A stretch of DNA of 64,000 bases from Fulvivirgaceae bacterium JP3-4 (GCA_029309925.1 JARKND010000001.1:2666001-2730000); one strand, 5' to 3'; counted from the stretch's first letter, positions 1 to 9,342 are shown. Translations and numbers: made by a program. Notes: generated by a model from the letters alone, not told the origin.

Positions 1-362
1 TCTTTCTTCTCCTGCGAACCGTATCCGACTACCACCACTTCAGATAGTGATGTTACATCAGATGACAGACTTACGTTCACCGTAGTTTGAGTACCTACCG
101 CCATCTCCTGCGTTTCGTACCCTACAAACGAAAAAACAAGCGTTGCTGTTGAAGGAACGCTCAGACTGAAATTTCCGTCAGCATCGGTGGCGGTACCGTT
201 GTTAGTACCTTTTTCAATTACATTGACACCAGGAAGTCCGGTACCATCATCAGATGACGTTACCTTCCCTGTCACAGTCCTACTCTGCGACCACGCCATG
301 GTCGTTGCCAGCATCAGTAGAACCGTAAGATACCTGCTTAGAGACAAGTAAAATTTTGACAT
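1..362 (-). CDS. SusC/RagA-type TonB-dependent receptor, N-terminal part (cut by window edge)
   Basis: Only the first 120 codons are inside the window. They read as a signal peptide (MSKFYLSLSRYLT..., ending near AWSQ), then a carboxypeptidase-regulatory-like beta-sandwich (TVTGKV, LPGVNVIEKG, TDADGNFSL, FVGYETQE), and then the start of the TonB/plug linker with LSEVVVVGYGSQ, which is diagnostic of SusC-type outer-membrane glycan importers. The family imports oligosaccharides with a SusD lipoprotein partner, which must lie outside the window. It is divergent from the lacI-type regulator and GH31 genes, so an alpha-glucan substrate is inferred. Start chosen at the ATG at 362 because it gives a complete signal peptide. 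Confidence 0.9.
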   Translation of the reverse strand, partial: MSKFYLSLSRYLTVLLMLATTMAWSQSRTVTGKVTSSDDGTGLPGVNVIEKGTNNGTATDADGNFSLSVPSTATLVFSFVGYETQEMAVGTQTTVNVSLSSDVTSLSEVVVVGYGSQEKK

Positions 363-517
363 ACGGTTTTTTTGGTTTGGGTTAACTGTTAAAAAATAAA
401 TGGAGGATATAGAAAAGCTGTGGGTCAAAGCACACTAACTATAATTCCAATTAAAATATAGGAAGAACGCGCTGATTAACTCATGAAATTTTGAACATTT
501 TTTTTTAGGAATCGAAT

Positions 518-533
518 CCGCAAACGTTTCCGC
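518..533. promoter_or_regulatory. LacI/PurR-type operator-like palindrome (site 1)
   Basis: The site CCGCAAACGTTTCCGC has an AAACGTTT core with a central CG, as in LacI-family operators (PurR consensus is very similar). It lies between divergent susC and the lacI-type gene, closer to susC. Binding by the adjacent regulator is inferred. The rest of the 390-bp gap (363-752) is AT-rich promoter DNA with no gene that I can support. Confidence 0.5.
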
Positions 534-673
534 TTTTCAAACTGGCACGGATTAGCCTCTAAAATGCCCGGTTTTTGAATTCTTTTTAACGCGTCATATC
601 CGGGATTTTTGCGCCCGAAAACGTTGAAGTGCTGGTTGTTGACATCGAGCGCAAAAACTCAAGAACTGATTTA

Positions 674-687
674 CGCAATCGATTGCG
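674..687. promoter_or_regulatory. LacI-type operator-like palindrome (site 2)
   Basis: CGCAATCGATTGCG is a perfect 14-bp palindrome with a central CG, about 70 bp upstream of the lacI-type start codon. It has the half-site layout expected for LacI-family HTH dimers. Autoregulation and co-control of the divergent susC are inferred. Confidence 0.55.
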
Positions 688-707
688 GTGCAATGGTAAA
701 TTATTTG

Positions 708-721
708 CGCAACGAGTTGCG
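708..721. promoter_or_regulatory. LacI-type operator-like inverted repeat (site 3)
   Basis: CGCAAC and GTTGCG arms flank a 2-bp GA centre, 31 bp upstream of the lacI-type ATG. The half-site CGCAA is shared with sites 1 and 2. The centre-to-centre distance to site 2 is 34 bp, roughly three helical turns, which would put both on the same DNA face. Function is inferred. Confidence 0.45.
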
Positions 722-752
722 ATGATTGTTGCGGAACGGTTAACTTGCAGTC

Positions 753-1805
753 ATGAAATACAATCAAGTAACCATCAAAGACATCGCCCGCGAGCTCGGT
801 ATCTCCCCTTCTACTGTCTCACGTGCGCTGAAAGATCATCCAGACATCAGCCCTGAAACAAAGAAGGCAGTCAACGAATTGGCCGAGAAACTAAACTACC
901 AGCCAAACATTGTCGCGCTGAGTTTACGTCAAAGCAAGACAAACACGATCGGAGTTATTATTCCTGAACTCGTACACTTCTTCTTTTCTACTGTGATCAG
1001 CGGAATTGAAGACGTTGCATACAGCGCAGGTTACAATGTCATCATCACGCAATCAAATGAATCGCTTCAACGCGAGAAGACCGATATAAAAGCACTCTTC
1101 AACAGCCGTGTTGACGGCATGCTTATCTCCGTCTCGCGCGAAACGAATACTTTCGATCATATTGAAGGCATTCTGGCCAAAGGTGTTCCAATGGTCTTCT
1201 TCGACCGCGTATACGAAAATGCAAACTCCAGCAAAATCATTGTTGACGATTTGAGTGGCGCCAAGGAAGCAACGCTTCACCTGATTGAACAAGGTTGCAA
1301 ACGCATTGCCCATTTGGAAGGTCCGCCAAACCTCGAAATCACCAAGCAGCGTCTTGAAGGATATGTTGAAGCTTTGAAAGAACATAACATTCCTGTGAAC
1401 AAGAGTCTCATCATGGCGTGTCCTCTGGGAACCATTGAAGAAGGCAAGAAAGCAACGGAGAAACTACTGGCTATGAGTGAACCGCCTGACGCGATTTTCG
1501 CAACGAACGATCCGGCTGCTATGGGTGCCATGCAGGCGATCAAGGAAGCCGGATTAAAGATTCCAAAGGATATTGCGGTGGTAGGATTCAGCAACTGGTT
1601 CTTCAGTGCACTCCTCGATCCGCCATTGACTTCAGTTGACCAGCCAGGTTTTGAGATGGGACAGGAAGCCGCAAAACTTCTGATCCGTCAGATAGAGCTC
1701 AAGACAAAAAACAGCGATGTTGACGTCCAACCTGAAACAAAAGTGTTGAAAACCAGACTGGTTGTCCGCGATTCTTCTCTGAAGAAGGGAAAGAAAACAA
1801 AATAA
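753..1805 (+). CDS. LacI-family transcriptional regulator
   Basis: This is a 350-aa LacI/GalR repressor of normal family length. The N-terminal helix-turn-helix is at about residues 7-30 (IKDIARELGISPSTVSRALK), followed by the hinge (LNYQPN) and a periplasmic-binding-protein-like sugar sensor domain from about residue 60 (TIGVIIPELVHFFFS, GVPMVFFDR, DAIFATNDPAAMGAM, LTSVDQPGFEMGQEAAKLL). It stands divergent to a susC-type gene and directly before GH31 and an MFS sugar transporter, so it probably senses a maltose-like or glucose-containing ligand. Three operator-like palindromes upstream suggest autoregulation. It ends in a lysine-rich tail. The ligand cannot be read from the sequence. Confidence 0.95.
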   Translation: MKYNQVTIKDIARELGISPSTVSRALKDHPDISPETKKAVNELAEKLNYQPNIVALSLRQSKTNTIGVIIPELVHFFFSTVISGIEDVAYSAGYNVIITQSNESLQREKTDIKALFNSRVDGMLISVSRETNTFDHIEGILAKGVPMVFFDRVYENANSSKIIVDDLSGAKEATLHLIEQGCKRIAHLEGPPNLEITKQRLEGYVEALKEHNIPVNKSLIMACPLGTIEEGKKATEKLLAMSEPPDAIFATNDPAAMGAMQAIKEAGLKIPKDIAVVGFSNWFFSALLDPPLTSVDQPGFEMGQEAAKLLIRQIELKTKNSDVDVQPETKVLKTRLVVRDSSLKKGKKTK

Positions 1806-1826
1806 TCAGCGCCTATATAAATAGTG

Positions 1827-1889
1827 TCCACCGTTGATGGCTGAGAAGTTCTCATATTCGCCATCGCTTTAAACGGTGGACATTTCTTT
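1827..1889 (+). terminator. Long compound hairpin after the lacI-type gene
   Basis: GTCCACCGTT (1827-1836) pairs with AACGGTGGAC (1873-1882). Inside it GATGGC pairs with GCCATC, and GAGAA/TTCTC forms an apical stem. It is followed by a short T-rich run. It lies 21 bp after the lacI-type stop and about 150 bp before GH31, so it may end the regulator transcript or act as an attenuator for the GH31 operon. Confidence 0.6.
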
Positions 1890-2039
1890 TGATCTCCATG
1901 CAGTCAGATTCACCACCTTGGTTAACTTTGACTCAGGCAGCCAATTGCTGCTGCAATCCGCTTCAAGGAAAACCCGCGAGGTCTCTGCGAATCGGAATTT
2001 GATTTTAAAAATTTCAATCATTCGCACTTCATAACACGC

Positions 2040-4454
2040 ATGACCGGTAAATTTAATTCGATACTCAGCCAAGGTCCTGGCAAACTCAGAAATTGGAAGC
2101 AGGAATCAAATGGAATTTCAGGCGAAACGGAATCAGCAAAATTTCGCGTCACTGTTTATTCAGATAATATCGTACGCGTCAGTCTAACGCGTGCAGACGA
2201 ACTCGAAGACTTTTCATATGCCGTAGTTGCTCAGCCCAATGGGTCCTCGCTAGAAGTGTCCGACAGTAATGATTACCTGGCATTGACCACAGAGAATTTT
2301 CAAACCATCATTCAGAAGAACCCGCTGCGGTTTTCTTTCCTCACCAATGAAGGTGCTGTCATCAATGAAGATGACAAAGGACTGGGTACGTCCTGGAATG
2401 GAGAGCAGGTGACCACTTACAAAAAATTGCAGGATGGCGAACGCTTTGTCGGCCTCGGAGAAAAAACCGGTTCACTCGACCGCAAAGGGCACGGCTACAC
2501 AAACTGGAACACCGACAACTTCGGTTATGGTTCGGGTGCTGATCCGCTATATAGCTCGGTTCCATTCTATATTGGAATCCACTCAAAACTTGTGTACGGA
2601 ATCTTTTTCGACAACAGTCATAAGACATTTTTCAACTTCGGTGCTTCCAACGATCGATTCTCAAGCTTCGCTGCTGATACCGGTGAGATGAATTACTATT
2701 TCATCTACGGTGAAACGGTCAGGAACATAATCCGCGAATACACACACCTTACGGGAAGAATGGAACTCCCTCCTCTCTGGAGCATCGGGTATCAGCAGTG
2801 CCGCTACAGCTATTATCCCGACAAGGAAGTGCTGAGCGTTGCCGATACGTTCCGCGAAAAAGATATACCTGCGGATACCATTGTGTTTGACATCCACTAC
2901 ATGGAAAAATACAAGATCTTCACCTGGAGCAAGCGCGATTTCCCCGATCCGAAAGGACTGCTTGAAAAGCTGAAAGAAAAAGGATTCAACGTTGTGGTGA
3001 TGTGCGACCCGGGAATAAAAGTCGAGCAAGGATACGAAGCATACGAAGACGGTGTGAAGAAAGATGTCTTCATCAAATATCCTGACGGAACGTTTTATAC
3101 AGGGCAGGTATGGCCAGGCTGGTGTCATTTCCCTGACTTCACAAATCCAAAAGCACGCTCATGGTGGAAAGATCACTTTCATGACTATGTCAACCTCGGT
3201 GTACAGGGATTCTGGAACGACATGAACGAAATTGCAACGTGGGGAAATATGTTGCCTGAAAACATCGAAATGGATTTTGACGGGAACAAGTCTACGATGC
3301 GCAGAGGAAGGAACCTTTACGGATTCCAAATGGCGCGCAGCACGTACGAAGGGACAAAAGCGTTGATGAAAAACCGAAGGCCGTTTAACCTCACACGATC
3401 AGGTTATGCAGGCATTCAACGCTACGCAGCTGTGTGGACAGGAGATAATGTTGCATACGATGAGCACATGATGCTTGGCGTCAGAATCGTGAACAGCATG
3501 GGCTTGTCCGGCATCGCTTTCGCGGGATACGATGTTGGTGGTTTCGTGGGAAATGCCGACTCGAAGCTCTTTGCACGCTGGGTATCCATCGGAGCGCTCT
3601 CCCCTTTCTTCCGCGGGCACTCGATGATCAACAGCAGGGATTCGGAACCGTGGTCGTATGGAGAGGAAGTAGAACAGATTTCGCGCAATTATATCAAGTT
3701 TCGATATAAGCTTTTGCCGTACATCTACTCGGCATTTTATGAAGCCAGTGAAAACGGAATGCCGGTGCAGCGATCACTTGCAATCGACTACGCCCACGAT
3801 CCTCGCATCTATGACGGCCATTATCAGCATCAGTATTTGTTCGGGCCATCGATTCTTGTCGCGCCTGTGGAGAGCAATAAAGATTTTGCGAAAGTTCTTT
3901 TCCCTGAAGGTGATGTCTGGTACTCAGTTTACAATGGTCACAAGCACGTGGCAAACCAGGAAGTGATTGTTGAATGTCCACTGCATCGCTTGCCGGTATA
4001 TATCAAGGGTGGCGCCATTATTCCGATGGAGCCGGTAAGGGCGCATACAGGTGAACCGGTGGAGCAACTCAATCTGCACATTTACGCAGGCCTGGCGAAT
4101 TCGTCATTTCAATTTTATGAAGACGATGGAAATTCATTCGACTACCAGCGAAACATATTTACTAAACGACTGATTGACTATAGCCCGGTTGAGAAACGCA
4201 TAACCTTGCATGCCTCAGAGGGAACGTTTAAGACAAAATATCGCAAGCTGAGACTTATACTTCATGGATTTGACAGCACGCATAAATCGATTTCTGTGAA
4301 TGGCAAAGATCACCTGCTGATTCCGGAGATCAACAGCTTCTTCGCTGGGCTTGAAAAATACGATCCGATCAAGGATCCCGAGCCAGCGCCTGAAGAAAAT
4401 GTGCTTACTGCCGAACTTGAATATCAGTCAAAGGAGATAAGCATTCACTGGTAA
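2040..4454 (+). CDS. Glycoside hydrolase family 31 alpha-glucosidase
   Basis: This 804-aa GH31 enzyme hydrolyses terminal alpha-glucosidic bonds of maltodextrin-like sugars. The order is an N-terminal beta-sandwich (about 1-230), the (beta/alpha)8 barrel (about 240-590) and C-terminal beta domains. The nucleophile is Asp394 in FWNDMNE, and the acid/base is Asp469 in VWTGDN. MELPPLWSIGYQQCRYSYY, at the start of the barrel, is a family hallmark. No signal peptide is evident, so action is probably cytoplasmic. The MFS transporter follows after 35 bp, fitting import then hydrolysis. Exact linkage specificity (alpha-1,4, alpha-1,6 or other) cannot be decided. Confidence 0.93.
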   Translation: MTGKFNSILSQGPGKLRNWKQESNGISGETESAKFRVTVYSDNIVRVSLTRADELEDFSYAVVAQPNGSSLEVSDSNDYLALTTENFQTIIQKNPLRFSFLTNEGAVINEDDKGLGTSWNGEQVTTYKKLQDGERFVGLGEKTGSLDRKGHGYTNWNTDNFGYGSGADPLYSSVPFYIGIHSKLVYGIFFDNSHKTFFNFGASNDRFSSFAADTGEMNYYFIYGETVRNIIREYTHLTGRMELPPLWSIGYQQCRYSYYPDKEVLSVADTFREKDIPADTIVFDIHYMEKYKIFTWSKRDFPDPKGLLEKLKEKGFNVVVMCDPGIKVEQGYEAYEDGVKKDVFIKYPDGTFYTGQVWPGWCHFPDFTNPKARSWWKDHFHDYVNLGVQGFWNDMNEIATWGNMLPENIEMDFDGNKSTMRRGRNLYGFQMARSTYEGTKALMKNRRPFNLTRSGYAGIQRYAAVWTGDNVAYDEHMMLGVRIVNSMGLSGIAFAGYDVGGFVGNADSKLFARWVSIGALSPFFRGHSMINSRDSEPWSYGEEVEQISRNYIKFRYKLLPYIYSAFYEASENGMPVQRSLAIDYAHDPRIYDGHYQHQYLFGPSILVAPVESNKDFAKVLFPEGDVWYSVYNGHKHVANQEVIVECPLHRLPVYIKGGAIIPMEPVRAHTGEPVEQLNLHIYAGLANSSFQFYEDDGNSFDYQRNIFTKRLIDYSPVEKRITLHASEGTFKTKYRKLRLILHGFDSTHKSISVNGKDHLLIPEINSFFAGLEKYDPIKDPEPAPEENVLTAELEYQSKEISIHW

Positions 4455-4489
4455 AACCGATTTCTTCAACCCGAACCCTATACGCTATT

Positions 4490-6025
4490 ATGACGGTCAC
4501 TAACAATTCCGCTGTAAAACCTCGTCTTTCGTTCTGGCAGATCTGGAACATGAGCTTCGGCTTCCTGGGAATCCAGTTCGGATTTGCATTGCAGAATGCG
4601 AACACAAGCCGGATCTTTTCGACACTCGGTGCCAATCCTGACGAACTTGCCATCCTGTGGCTTGCTGCGCCAGTCACCGGCCTGCTGGTACAACCCGTCA
4701 TCGGCTATTACAGCGATCGCACCTGGCACTCCCGATGGGGACGCAGAAGACCCTATTTCGCCATTGGTGCATTGCTGGCATCGCTCTCGCTTTTCATTAT
4801 GCCGAACTCGTCATTCCTTTTCATGGCAGCGGGCACATTATGGATCATGGACGCATCGATCAACGTAAGCATGGAGCCTTTCCGTGCATTCGTTGGCGAT
4901 TTGCTCCCGCCTTCCCAGCGAACGCTCGGATTTGCCATGCAGAGTTTTTTCATTGGAGTCGGTGCGATCGTTGCATCCTATCTTCCCTACATTTTTACGA
5001 ACTACTTTAATATATCCAACGAGTCAGCAGAAGGCATGGTTAGCGACAACGTTAAGTATTCGTTTTACGCAGGAGCCATCATGCTTTTTATCACTGTGAT
5101 GTGGACCGTATTCACGACAAAGGAGTATCCACCCCAGGAAGAAAAAGTACACACGAAAACGAAAGAAAAAAAGGTAATCGAAAATCCTTCGCATTTCCAG
5201 AAGACCTTTACACGCATTGGCTCGATACTTGGCGGAGTTGGTTTGCTGATCCTGATCATAGTCTTCACTCTGTCCCTTGAAAAAGAGCTGTATGTCCTTG
5301 CTGTCGGATTGATCATTTTTGCGGTTGTGCACTTCGTTGCCTCAGCCATGATCCAGCGGAAGCAGGGACACCTCGGACTCGTTCACATTGTGAAAGATCT
5401 GAACACAATGCCCAGGACGATGGTACAACTTGCTTATGTGCAATTCTTTTCGTGGTTTGCGCTTTTCGCGATGTGGATCTATACAACGTCTGCGGTGACA
5501 AGCCACATCTTTCACACCACAGATGTAAGTTCCAAAGCTTACAATGATGGAGCTGATCTCGTCTCAAAACTCTTTGGTGACTATAATGGAATCGCAGCGC
5601 TTGCAGCGATCGCTTTACCATTTGTTGCGCGGTATACGAGCAGGCGCATAACCCACCTGATCGCGCTGACGTGTGGCGGTGTTGGATTGATTTCTATTTA
5701 CTTCATCCAGGATGCCGCAATGCTTTGGGTTCCGATGATCGGAGTCGGAATTGCCTGGGCGAGTATTCTGTCCATTCCCTATGCGATGCTCTCAGGCTCA
5801 CTTCCAGCAGACAAGATGGGGTATTACATGGGCGTCTTCAATTTCTTCATCGTTATTCCGCAGATTATTGCAGCAACGATCCTCGGATTCTTGCTGAATA
5901 ATGTATTGGGTGGTCAGCCAATCTACGTTCTTGTTGTTGGCGGTGCTTCGATGATTCTCGCAGGTTTGTTAAGTTTGCAGGTGAACGATCGAGACGAAGT
6001 ACAGGTCCCTAATCCCGCTTCATGA
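4490..6025 (+). CDS. MFS sugar transporter (SLC45/maltose-symporter-like)
   Basis: This 511-aa polytopic membrane protein has about 12 hydrophobic segments and an MFS inter-helix motif (GYYSDRTWHSRWGRRRPY, about residues 70-87). The N-terminus (SFGFLGIQFGFALQNANTSRIF) resembles the GPH/SLC45-like sugar:cation symporters found beside alpha-glucosidases in Bacteroidota. A long charged cytoplasmic loop lies near residues 205-235 (EEKVHTKTKEKK). It probably carries maltose or a related oligosaccharide across the inner membrane. It sits between GH31 and an esterase, and its stop codon overlaps the next start (ATGA), so the genes are translationally coupled. Substrate is inferred from context. Confidence 0.85.
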   Translation: MTVTNNSAVKPRLSFWQIWNMSFGFLGIQFGFALQNANTSRIFSTLGANPDELAILWLAAPVTGLLVQPVIGYYSDRTWHSRWGRRRPYFAIGALLASLSLFIMPNSSFLFMAAGTLWIMDASINVSMEPFRAFVGDLLPPSQRTLGFAMQSFFIGVGAIVASYLPYIFTNYFNISNESAEGMVSDNVKYSFYAGAIMLFITVMWTVFTTKEYPPQEEKVHTKTKEKKVIENPSHFQKTFTRIGSILGGVGLLILIIVFTLSLEKELYVLAVGLIIFAVVHFVASAMIQRKQGHLGLVHIVKDLNTMPRTMVQLAYVQFFSWFALFAMWIYTTSAVTSHIFHTTDVSSKAYNDGADLVSKLFGDYNGIAALAAIALPFVARYTSRRITHLIALTCGGVGLISIYFIQDAAMLWVPMIGVGIAWASILSIPYAMLSGSLPADKMGYYMGVFNFFIVIPQIIAATILGFLLNNVLGGQPIYVLVVGGASMILAGLLSLQVNDRDEVQVPNPAS

Positions 6026-7215
6026 AAAACATACTTTGCTCCTTTGCACTTTTGTTTGCCGGATCGATACACGCGCAGGATTATACGACATTCAGTGCAA
6101 CGATCAGCGAACTTGCACATGCAACTAATGACGACCTTGATCGCGTTTGGAATTCCCTCGTTGAATCCAGGCGCATTCCGCTTGTGGTTGAAGACTCGGT
6201 GGCGTTTCTTTATCGCGGACCGGCTACAAGTGTGACATGGATTGGCGACTTTAATGAGTGGGGCTATCGCAAAGAGATTCGCACGAAAGGTGTTCAGTTG
6301 CCGGGAAAAGATGTGTGGATCTTTAAGACAAAGTTTCCAAAAGACTCACGCCTCGACTATCGCATCCAGGTAGATGCCAACAGCTGGATTCTCGATCCAC
6401 ATAACGAAAACCATCAGTGGTCTGGTGTCGGGGGAGGAAGCCCGAATTCCGAGCTACGCATGCCCGAATGGAAACCAGACCCGGTCACCACTGCGCTTCT
6501 TGATGAAGCGCGGCCTGGCAAAATTGCGAAAGACAAACTGCTGAATAGTAAGACGCTCGGCTACCAGATAACGTACAGCGTTTATGTGCCCAATGGCTAT
6601 GATGCAGCGAAGACCTACCCTGTCGTGTACGTGACAGATGGCTATGAATACATGCACGAGCGACTCGGAAATATGGTGACAATTCTCGATAACCTTATCC
6701 ATTTAAAGAAGATTGAGCCTGTAGTGGCGGTGTTTATCGATCATCGCGAGCCTGTAAATCGCGCGAACAACCGCAGAATGAACGAACTGGCCCTCAACCA
6801 AAAATATCTTTCATTCATGACAGACGAATTCCTGCCCTTCATTGAAAAATCTTACCGCGTAGCACAAGAGCCTTCAAAGCGTGCGGTGATTGGGTCGTCT
6901 ATGGGTGGACTGTCTGCAGCTTATTTCGCTTTTTCAAAACCCGAAGTTTTCGGCCTTGCCGGAATCCAGTCTCCCTCATTCTGGTTCAGGCCAGAGATTT
7001 ACAAACTGTGTGACAATCCGGAAAACCCTCCGGTGAAAACATTTATGACAACTGGGAAAATCTTCGATGCGGAGGAAGGTGCCTTGAAGATGAAAGGCAT
7101 CCTCGACAAGAATACGTGCAAGTATCAATACATGGAAGTTAATCAAAGCCATTCATGGGGCAATTGGCGCGATACGATTGACGACATACTGATTTACTTT
7201 TTCCCGGCTTCGTAG
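6022..7215 (+). CDS. Secreted enterochelin-esterase-like alpha/beta hydrolase with N-terminal E-set domain
   Basis: This 397-aa protein has a Sec signal peptide (MKNILCSFALLFAGSIHAQ). After it comes an immunoglobulin-like E-set/CBM48-type module (about 45-145, VTWIGDFNEWGY), as in enterochelin esterase and glycogen-branching enzymes. Then follows an esterase-D-like alpha/beta-hydrolase (about 165-397). The nucleophile is Ser293 in GSSMGG, and the likely catalytic His is His377 in NQSHSWGNW. It starts inside the MFS stop codon (4-bp overlap). The family includes siderophore esterases and carbohydrate acyl-esterases. In this sugar operon, removal of acyl groups from a glycan is a reasonable but unproven role. 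Confidence 0.85.
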   Translation: MKNILCSFALLFAGSIHAQDYTTFSATISELAHATNDDLDRVWNSLVESRRIPLVVEDSVAFLYRGPATSVTWIGDFNEWGYRKEIRTKGVQLPGKDVWIFKTKFPKDSRLDYRIQVDANSWILDPHNENHQWSGVGGGSPNSELRMPEWKPDPVTTALLDEARPGKIAKDKLLNSKTLGYQITYSVYVPNGYDAAKTYPVVYVTDGYEYMHERLGNMVTILDNLIHLKKIEPVVAVFIDHREPVNRANNRRMNELALNQKYLSFMTDEFLPFIEKSYRVAQEPSKRAVIGSSMGGLSAAYFAFSKPEVFGLAGIQSPSFWFRPEIYKLCDNPENPPVKTFMTTGKIFDAEEGALKMKGILDKNTCKYQYMEVNQSHSWGNWRDTIDDILIYFFPAS

Positions 7216-7361
7216 ACAGCCCCTGTAGACTATTTTTCACACGGAAAACTATTCATTACGGTCGAAATCAGCGTTTTCCATACATCCTTTTCCTGAAATC
7301 ATCATTCTGCGTTAAATTGGGCATTCAATTTGAAATTAAGCCTGCTTATACCCCTATCGCT

Positions 7362-8495
7362 ATGAAACTACGTTTACTGTGTTTCGCCCTCATTGCCTTT
7401 GGCGCTGCCTGTAGTTCCGGAAAAAAAGCCTACGAAAGAGGCGATTATTACGATGCAGTGTTGAAATCAATCACCCGACTGCGTCAGAACCCTGACCATT
7501 CAAAGTCTGTTGAGACGTTAAAGAACGCGTACCCTCTCGCACTTGAATTCTATGAGACGCAGGCCAGTAACGAAATCTCTTCCAACACTCCATTTCGCTG
7601 GAAGAACGCAATTCAGTCATACAATACCATCAACACGATGTATGAGCAGATCCGTCAGTGCCCTGGCTGTATGAAGGTGATCAGAAATCCTAAAAACTAT
7701 TATGCGGAACTTGGTCCGCTGAAGGAAAAAGCTGCAGAAGAGAGCTATAACGCTGGCATCACTGAACTGATGAAAGGAACAAGAGCCGATGCGAAGCGAG
7801 CCTACTTTAATTTTCAGGATGCGCAGGCATTTGTGCCTGGCTACAAAGACGTTGTGGAATACCTCGACAAATCCAAATTTGAGGCAACTGTAAAAGTCTA
7901 CCTGGAGCAGATTCCGGTTCCAGCACGTTACAACCTGAGCGGTGGATTCTTTCAGGATAAAGTTGAAGAATATGTTCACTCAAACTACCGCGAAGACGCC
8001 TTTGTAAAATTCTATACACCGGAAGCTGCAAAGAATGTGAGTTTTCCGATGGATCAGATTATGCGAATTCAGTTTGATGATTTTTCGGTAGGCAACGTAG
8101 CCTTACGTGAAAAAGAAGAGACAGTGTCAAAAGACAGCGTACGTGTCGGTGAGACAAAGATTGAAGGAAAAACAGTACCTGTTTACAATACAGTCAAGGC
8201 AAAGCTCACAACCTACCGGAAGGAAGTCAAGTCGACAGGTCTAGTAAGCATGCTGATCATGGATGCGAAAACAAACGGTGTACTGACACACAAAAAATTC
8301 GAGGGAGAGTATGTATGGGTGAACACCTGGGCACGCTTTAACGGTGACGAACGTGCGCTGACTGAACAGCAACTGAATCAATGCAAGCAAAAAGAGATGC
8401 AGCCTCCGCAGAACCAGGATCTTTTCCTTGAGTTCACCAAGCCGATCTTCAATCAGCTTACTCCGGCTATCAGATCGTTCTACTCTGCTTATTGA
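7362..8495 (+). CDS. Hypothetical lipoprotein, TPR-like N-terminus
   Basis: This 377-aa protein has a lipoprotein signal peptide (MKLRLLCFALIAFGAAC, lipobox GAAC, Cys17). I chose the ATG at 7362 over the upstream in-frame ATG at 7317 because the latter puts 15 non-signal residues before the signal sequence. The mature N-terminus is helical and repeat-like (KKAYERGDYYDAVLKSITRLRQNPDHSKS), typical of a tetratricopeptide-like hairpin. The rest is mixed alpha/beta with no motif that I recognise. A CPGC pair sits in QIRQCPGCMKVI. It stands alone between the esterase and msrA. Periplasmic or outer-membrane location is inferred. Confidence 0.8.
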   Translation: MKLRLLCFALIAFGAACSSGKKAYERGDYYDAVLKSITRLRQNPDHSKSVETLKNAYPLALEFYETQASNEISSNTPFRWKNAIQSYNTINTMYEQIRQCPGCMKVIRNPKNYYAELGPLKEKAAEESYNAGITELMKGTRADAKRAYFNFQDAQAFVPGYKDVVEYLDKSKFEATVKVYLEQIPVPARYNLSGGFFQDKVEEYVHSNYREDAFVKFYTPEAAKNVSFPMDQIMRIQFDDFSVGNVALREKEETVSKDSVRVGETKIEGKTVPVYNTVKAKLTTYRKEVKSTGLVSMLIMDAKTNGVLTHKKFEGEYVWVNTWARFNGDERALTEQQLNQCKQKEMQPPQNQDLFLEFTKPIFNQLTPAIRSFYSAY

Positions 8496-8682
8496 TTAAA
8501 ATTTTGTCAAGGCAGCCCTGATCAGCAAAGCGCCTGCCTGATGCGAATGTCCAGTAGTTCCGGTATTTGCCATTGCCAATGGCCTGGCCAATTGCCGTTC
8601 CTGCTTATTGGAATTTACGCGCTTTCGCAAATCCAGCGAACTTATTCCTTCGTATTTAGTTTATACATAAAACCAAATCACC

Positions 8683-9342
8683 ATGCGGATTGGAATATTC
8701 TCACTCCTATTAACCGTTCTGGTCGCAGGAACCTCTTGCGGGCAAAAAACTAAAGCAAAACAAGAAGACAAATCGATGGCAAATCAGGTAGCAAATACGG
8801 CCGGCCTTGAGCTGGCAACTTTTGGATCAGGCTGCTTCTGGTGCACAGAAGCTATTTTTTTGGACGTGGAAGGCGTTTACAATGTTCAGTCAGGCTACAC
8901 TGGCGGAAAAGTAAAAAACCCCACCTATAAGGAAGTGTGCAGTGGATTAACCGGCCATGCCGAAGTGATCCAGTTCCACTACGATCCTAAAAAAATCACG
9001 TATGATGAGTTGCTGGAAATCTTCTGGAAGACCCATGACCCTACCACACTAAACCGTCAGGGAGCAGACGAAGGCACGCAATATCGCTCGGTGATTTATT
9101 ACCATAACGACCAGCAGAAGCAGCTTGCCGAACACTACAAGACTAAACTTGACAGCGAGAAGATCTTTAATGGACCGATTGTTACTGAAATAAGCCCTGC
9201 GACTGTATTTTACAAGGCAGAGGACTATCATCAGAATTATTATAATCTAAATCAGCAGCAGCCTTATTGTTCATTTGTCATAACTCCGAAATTGGAGAAA
9301 TTTCGCAAAGTCTTTAAAGAAAAGACAAAAAAACAGCTATAA
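8683..9342 (+). CDS. msrA: Peptide-methionine (S)-S-oxide reductase, lipoprotein form
   Basis: MsrA repairs S-methionine sulfoxide in proteins. The catalytic motif GCFWCTE carries Cys51. Other family motifs are SGYTGG, HAEVIQFHYDP and THDPTTLNRQGADEGTQYRSVI. The 219 residues begin with a lipoprotein-type signal (MRIGIFSLLLTVLVAGTSC, followed by a KQED-rich tether), so this copy should act outside the cytoplasm, anchored to a membrane. It is monocistronic. A separate msrB lies 11 kb downstream, covering the other sulfoxide stereoisomer. Confidence 0.95.
   Translation: MRIGIFSLLLTVLVAGTSCGQKTKAKQEDKSMANQVANTAGLELATFGSGCFWCTEAIFLDVEGVYNVQSGYTGGKVKNPTYKEVCSGLTGHAEVIQFHYDPKKITYDELLEIFWKTHDPTTLNRQGADEGTQYRSVIYYHNDQQKQLAEHYKTKLDSEKIFNGPIVTEISPATVFYKAEDYHQNYYNLNQQQPYCSFVITPKLEKFRKVFKEKTKKQL

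Noticed and set aside
629-856. 75-codon frame upstream of and into the lacI-type gene
   Set aside because: It overlaps the lacI-type start in another frame, crosses the operator palindromes and has no protein-like pattern.
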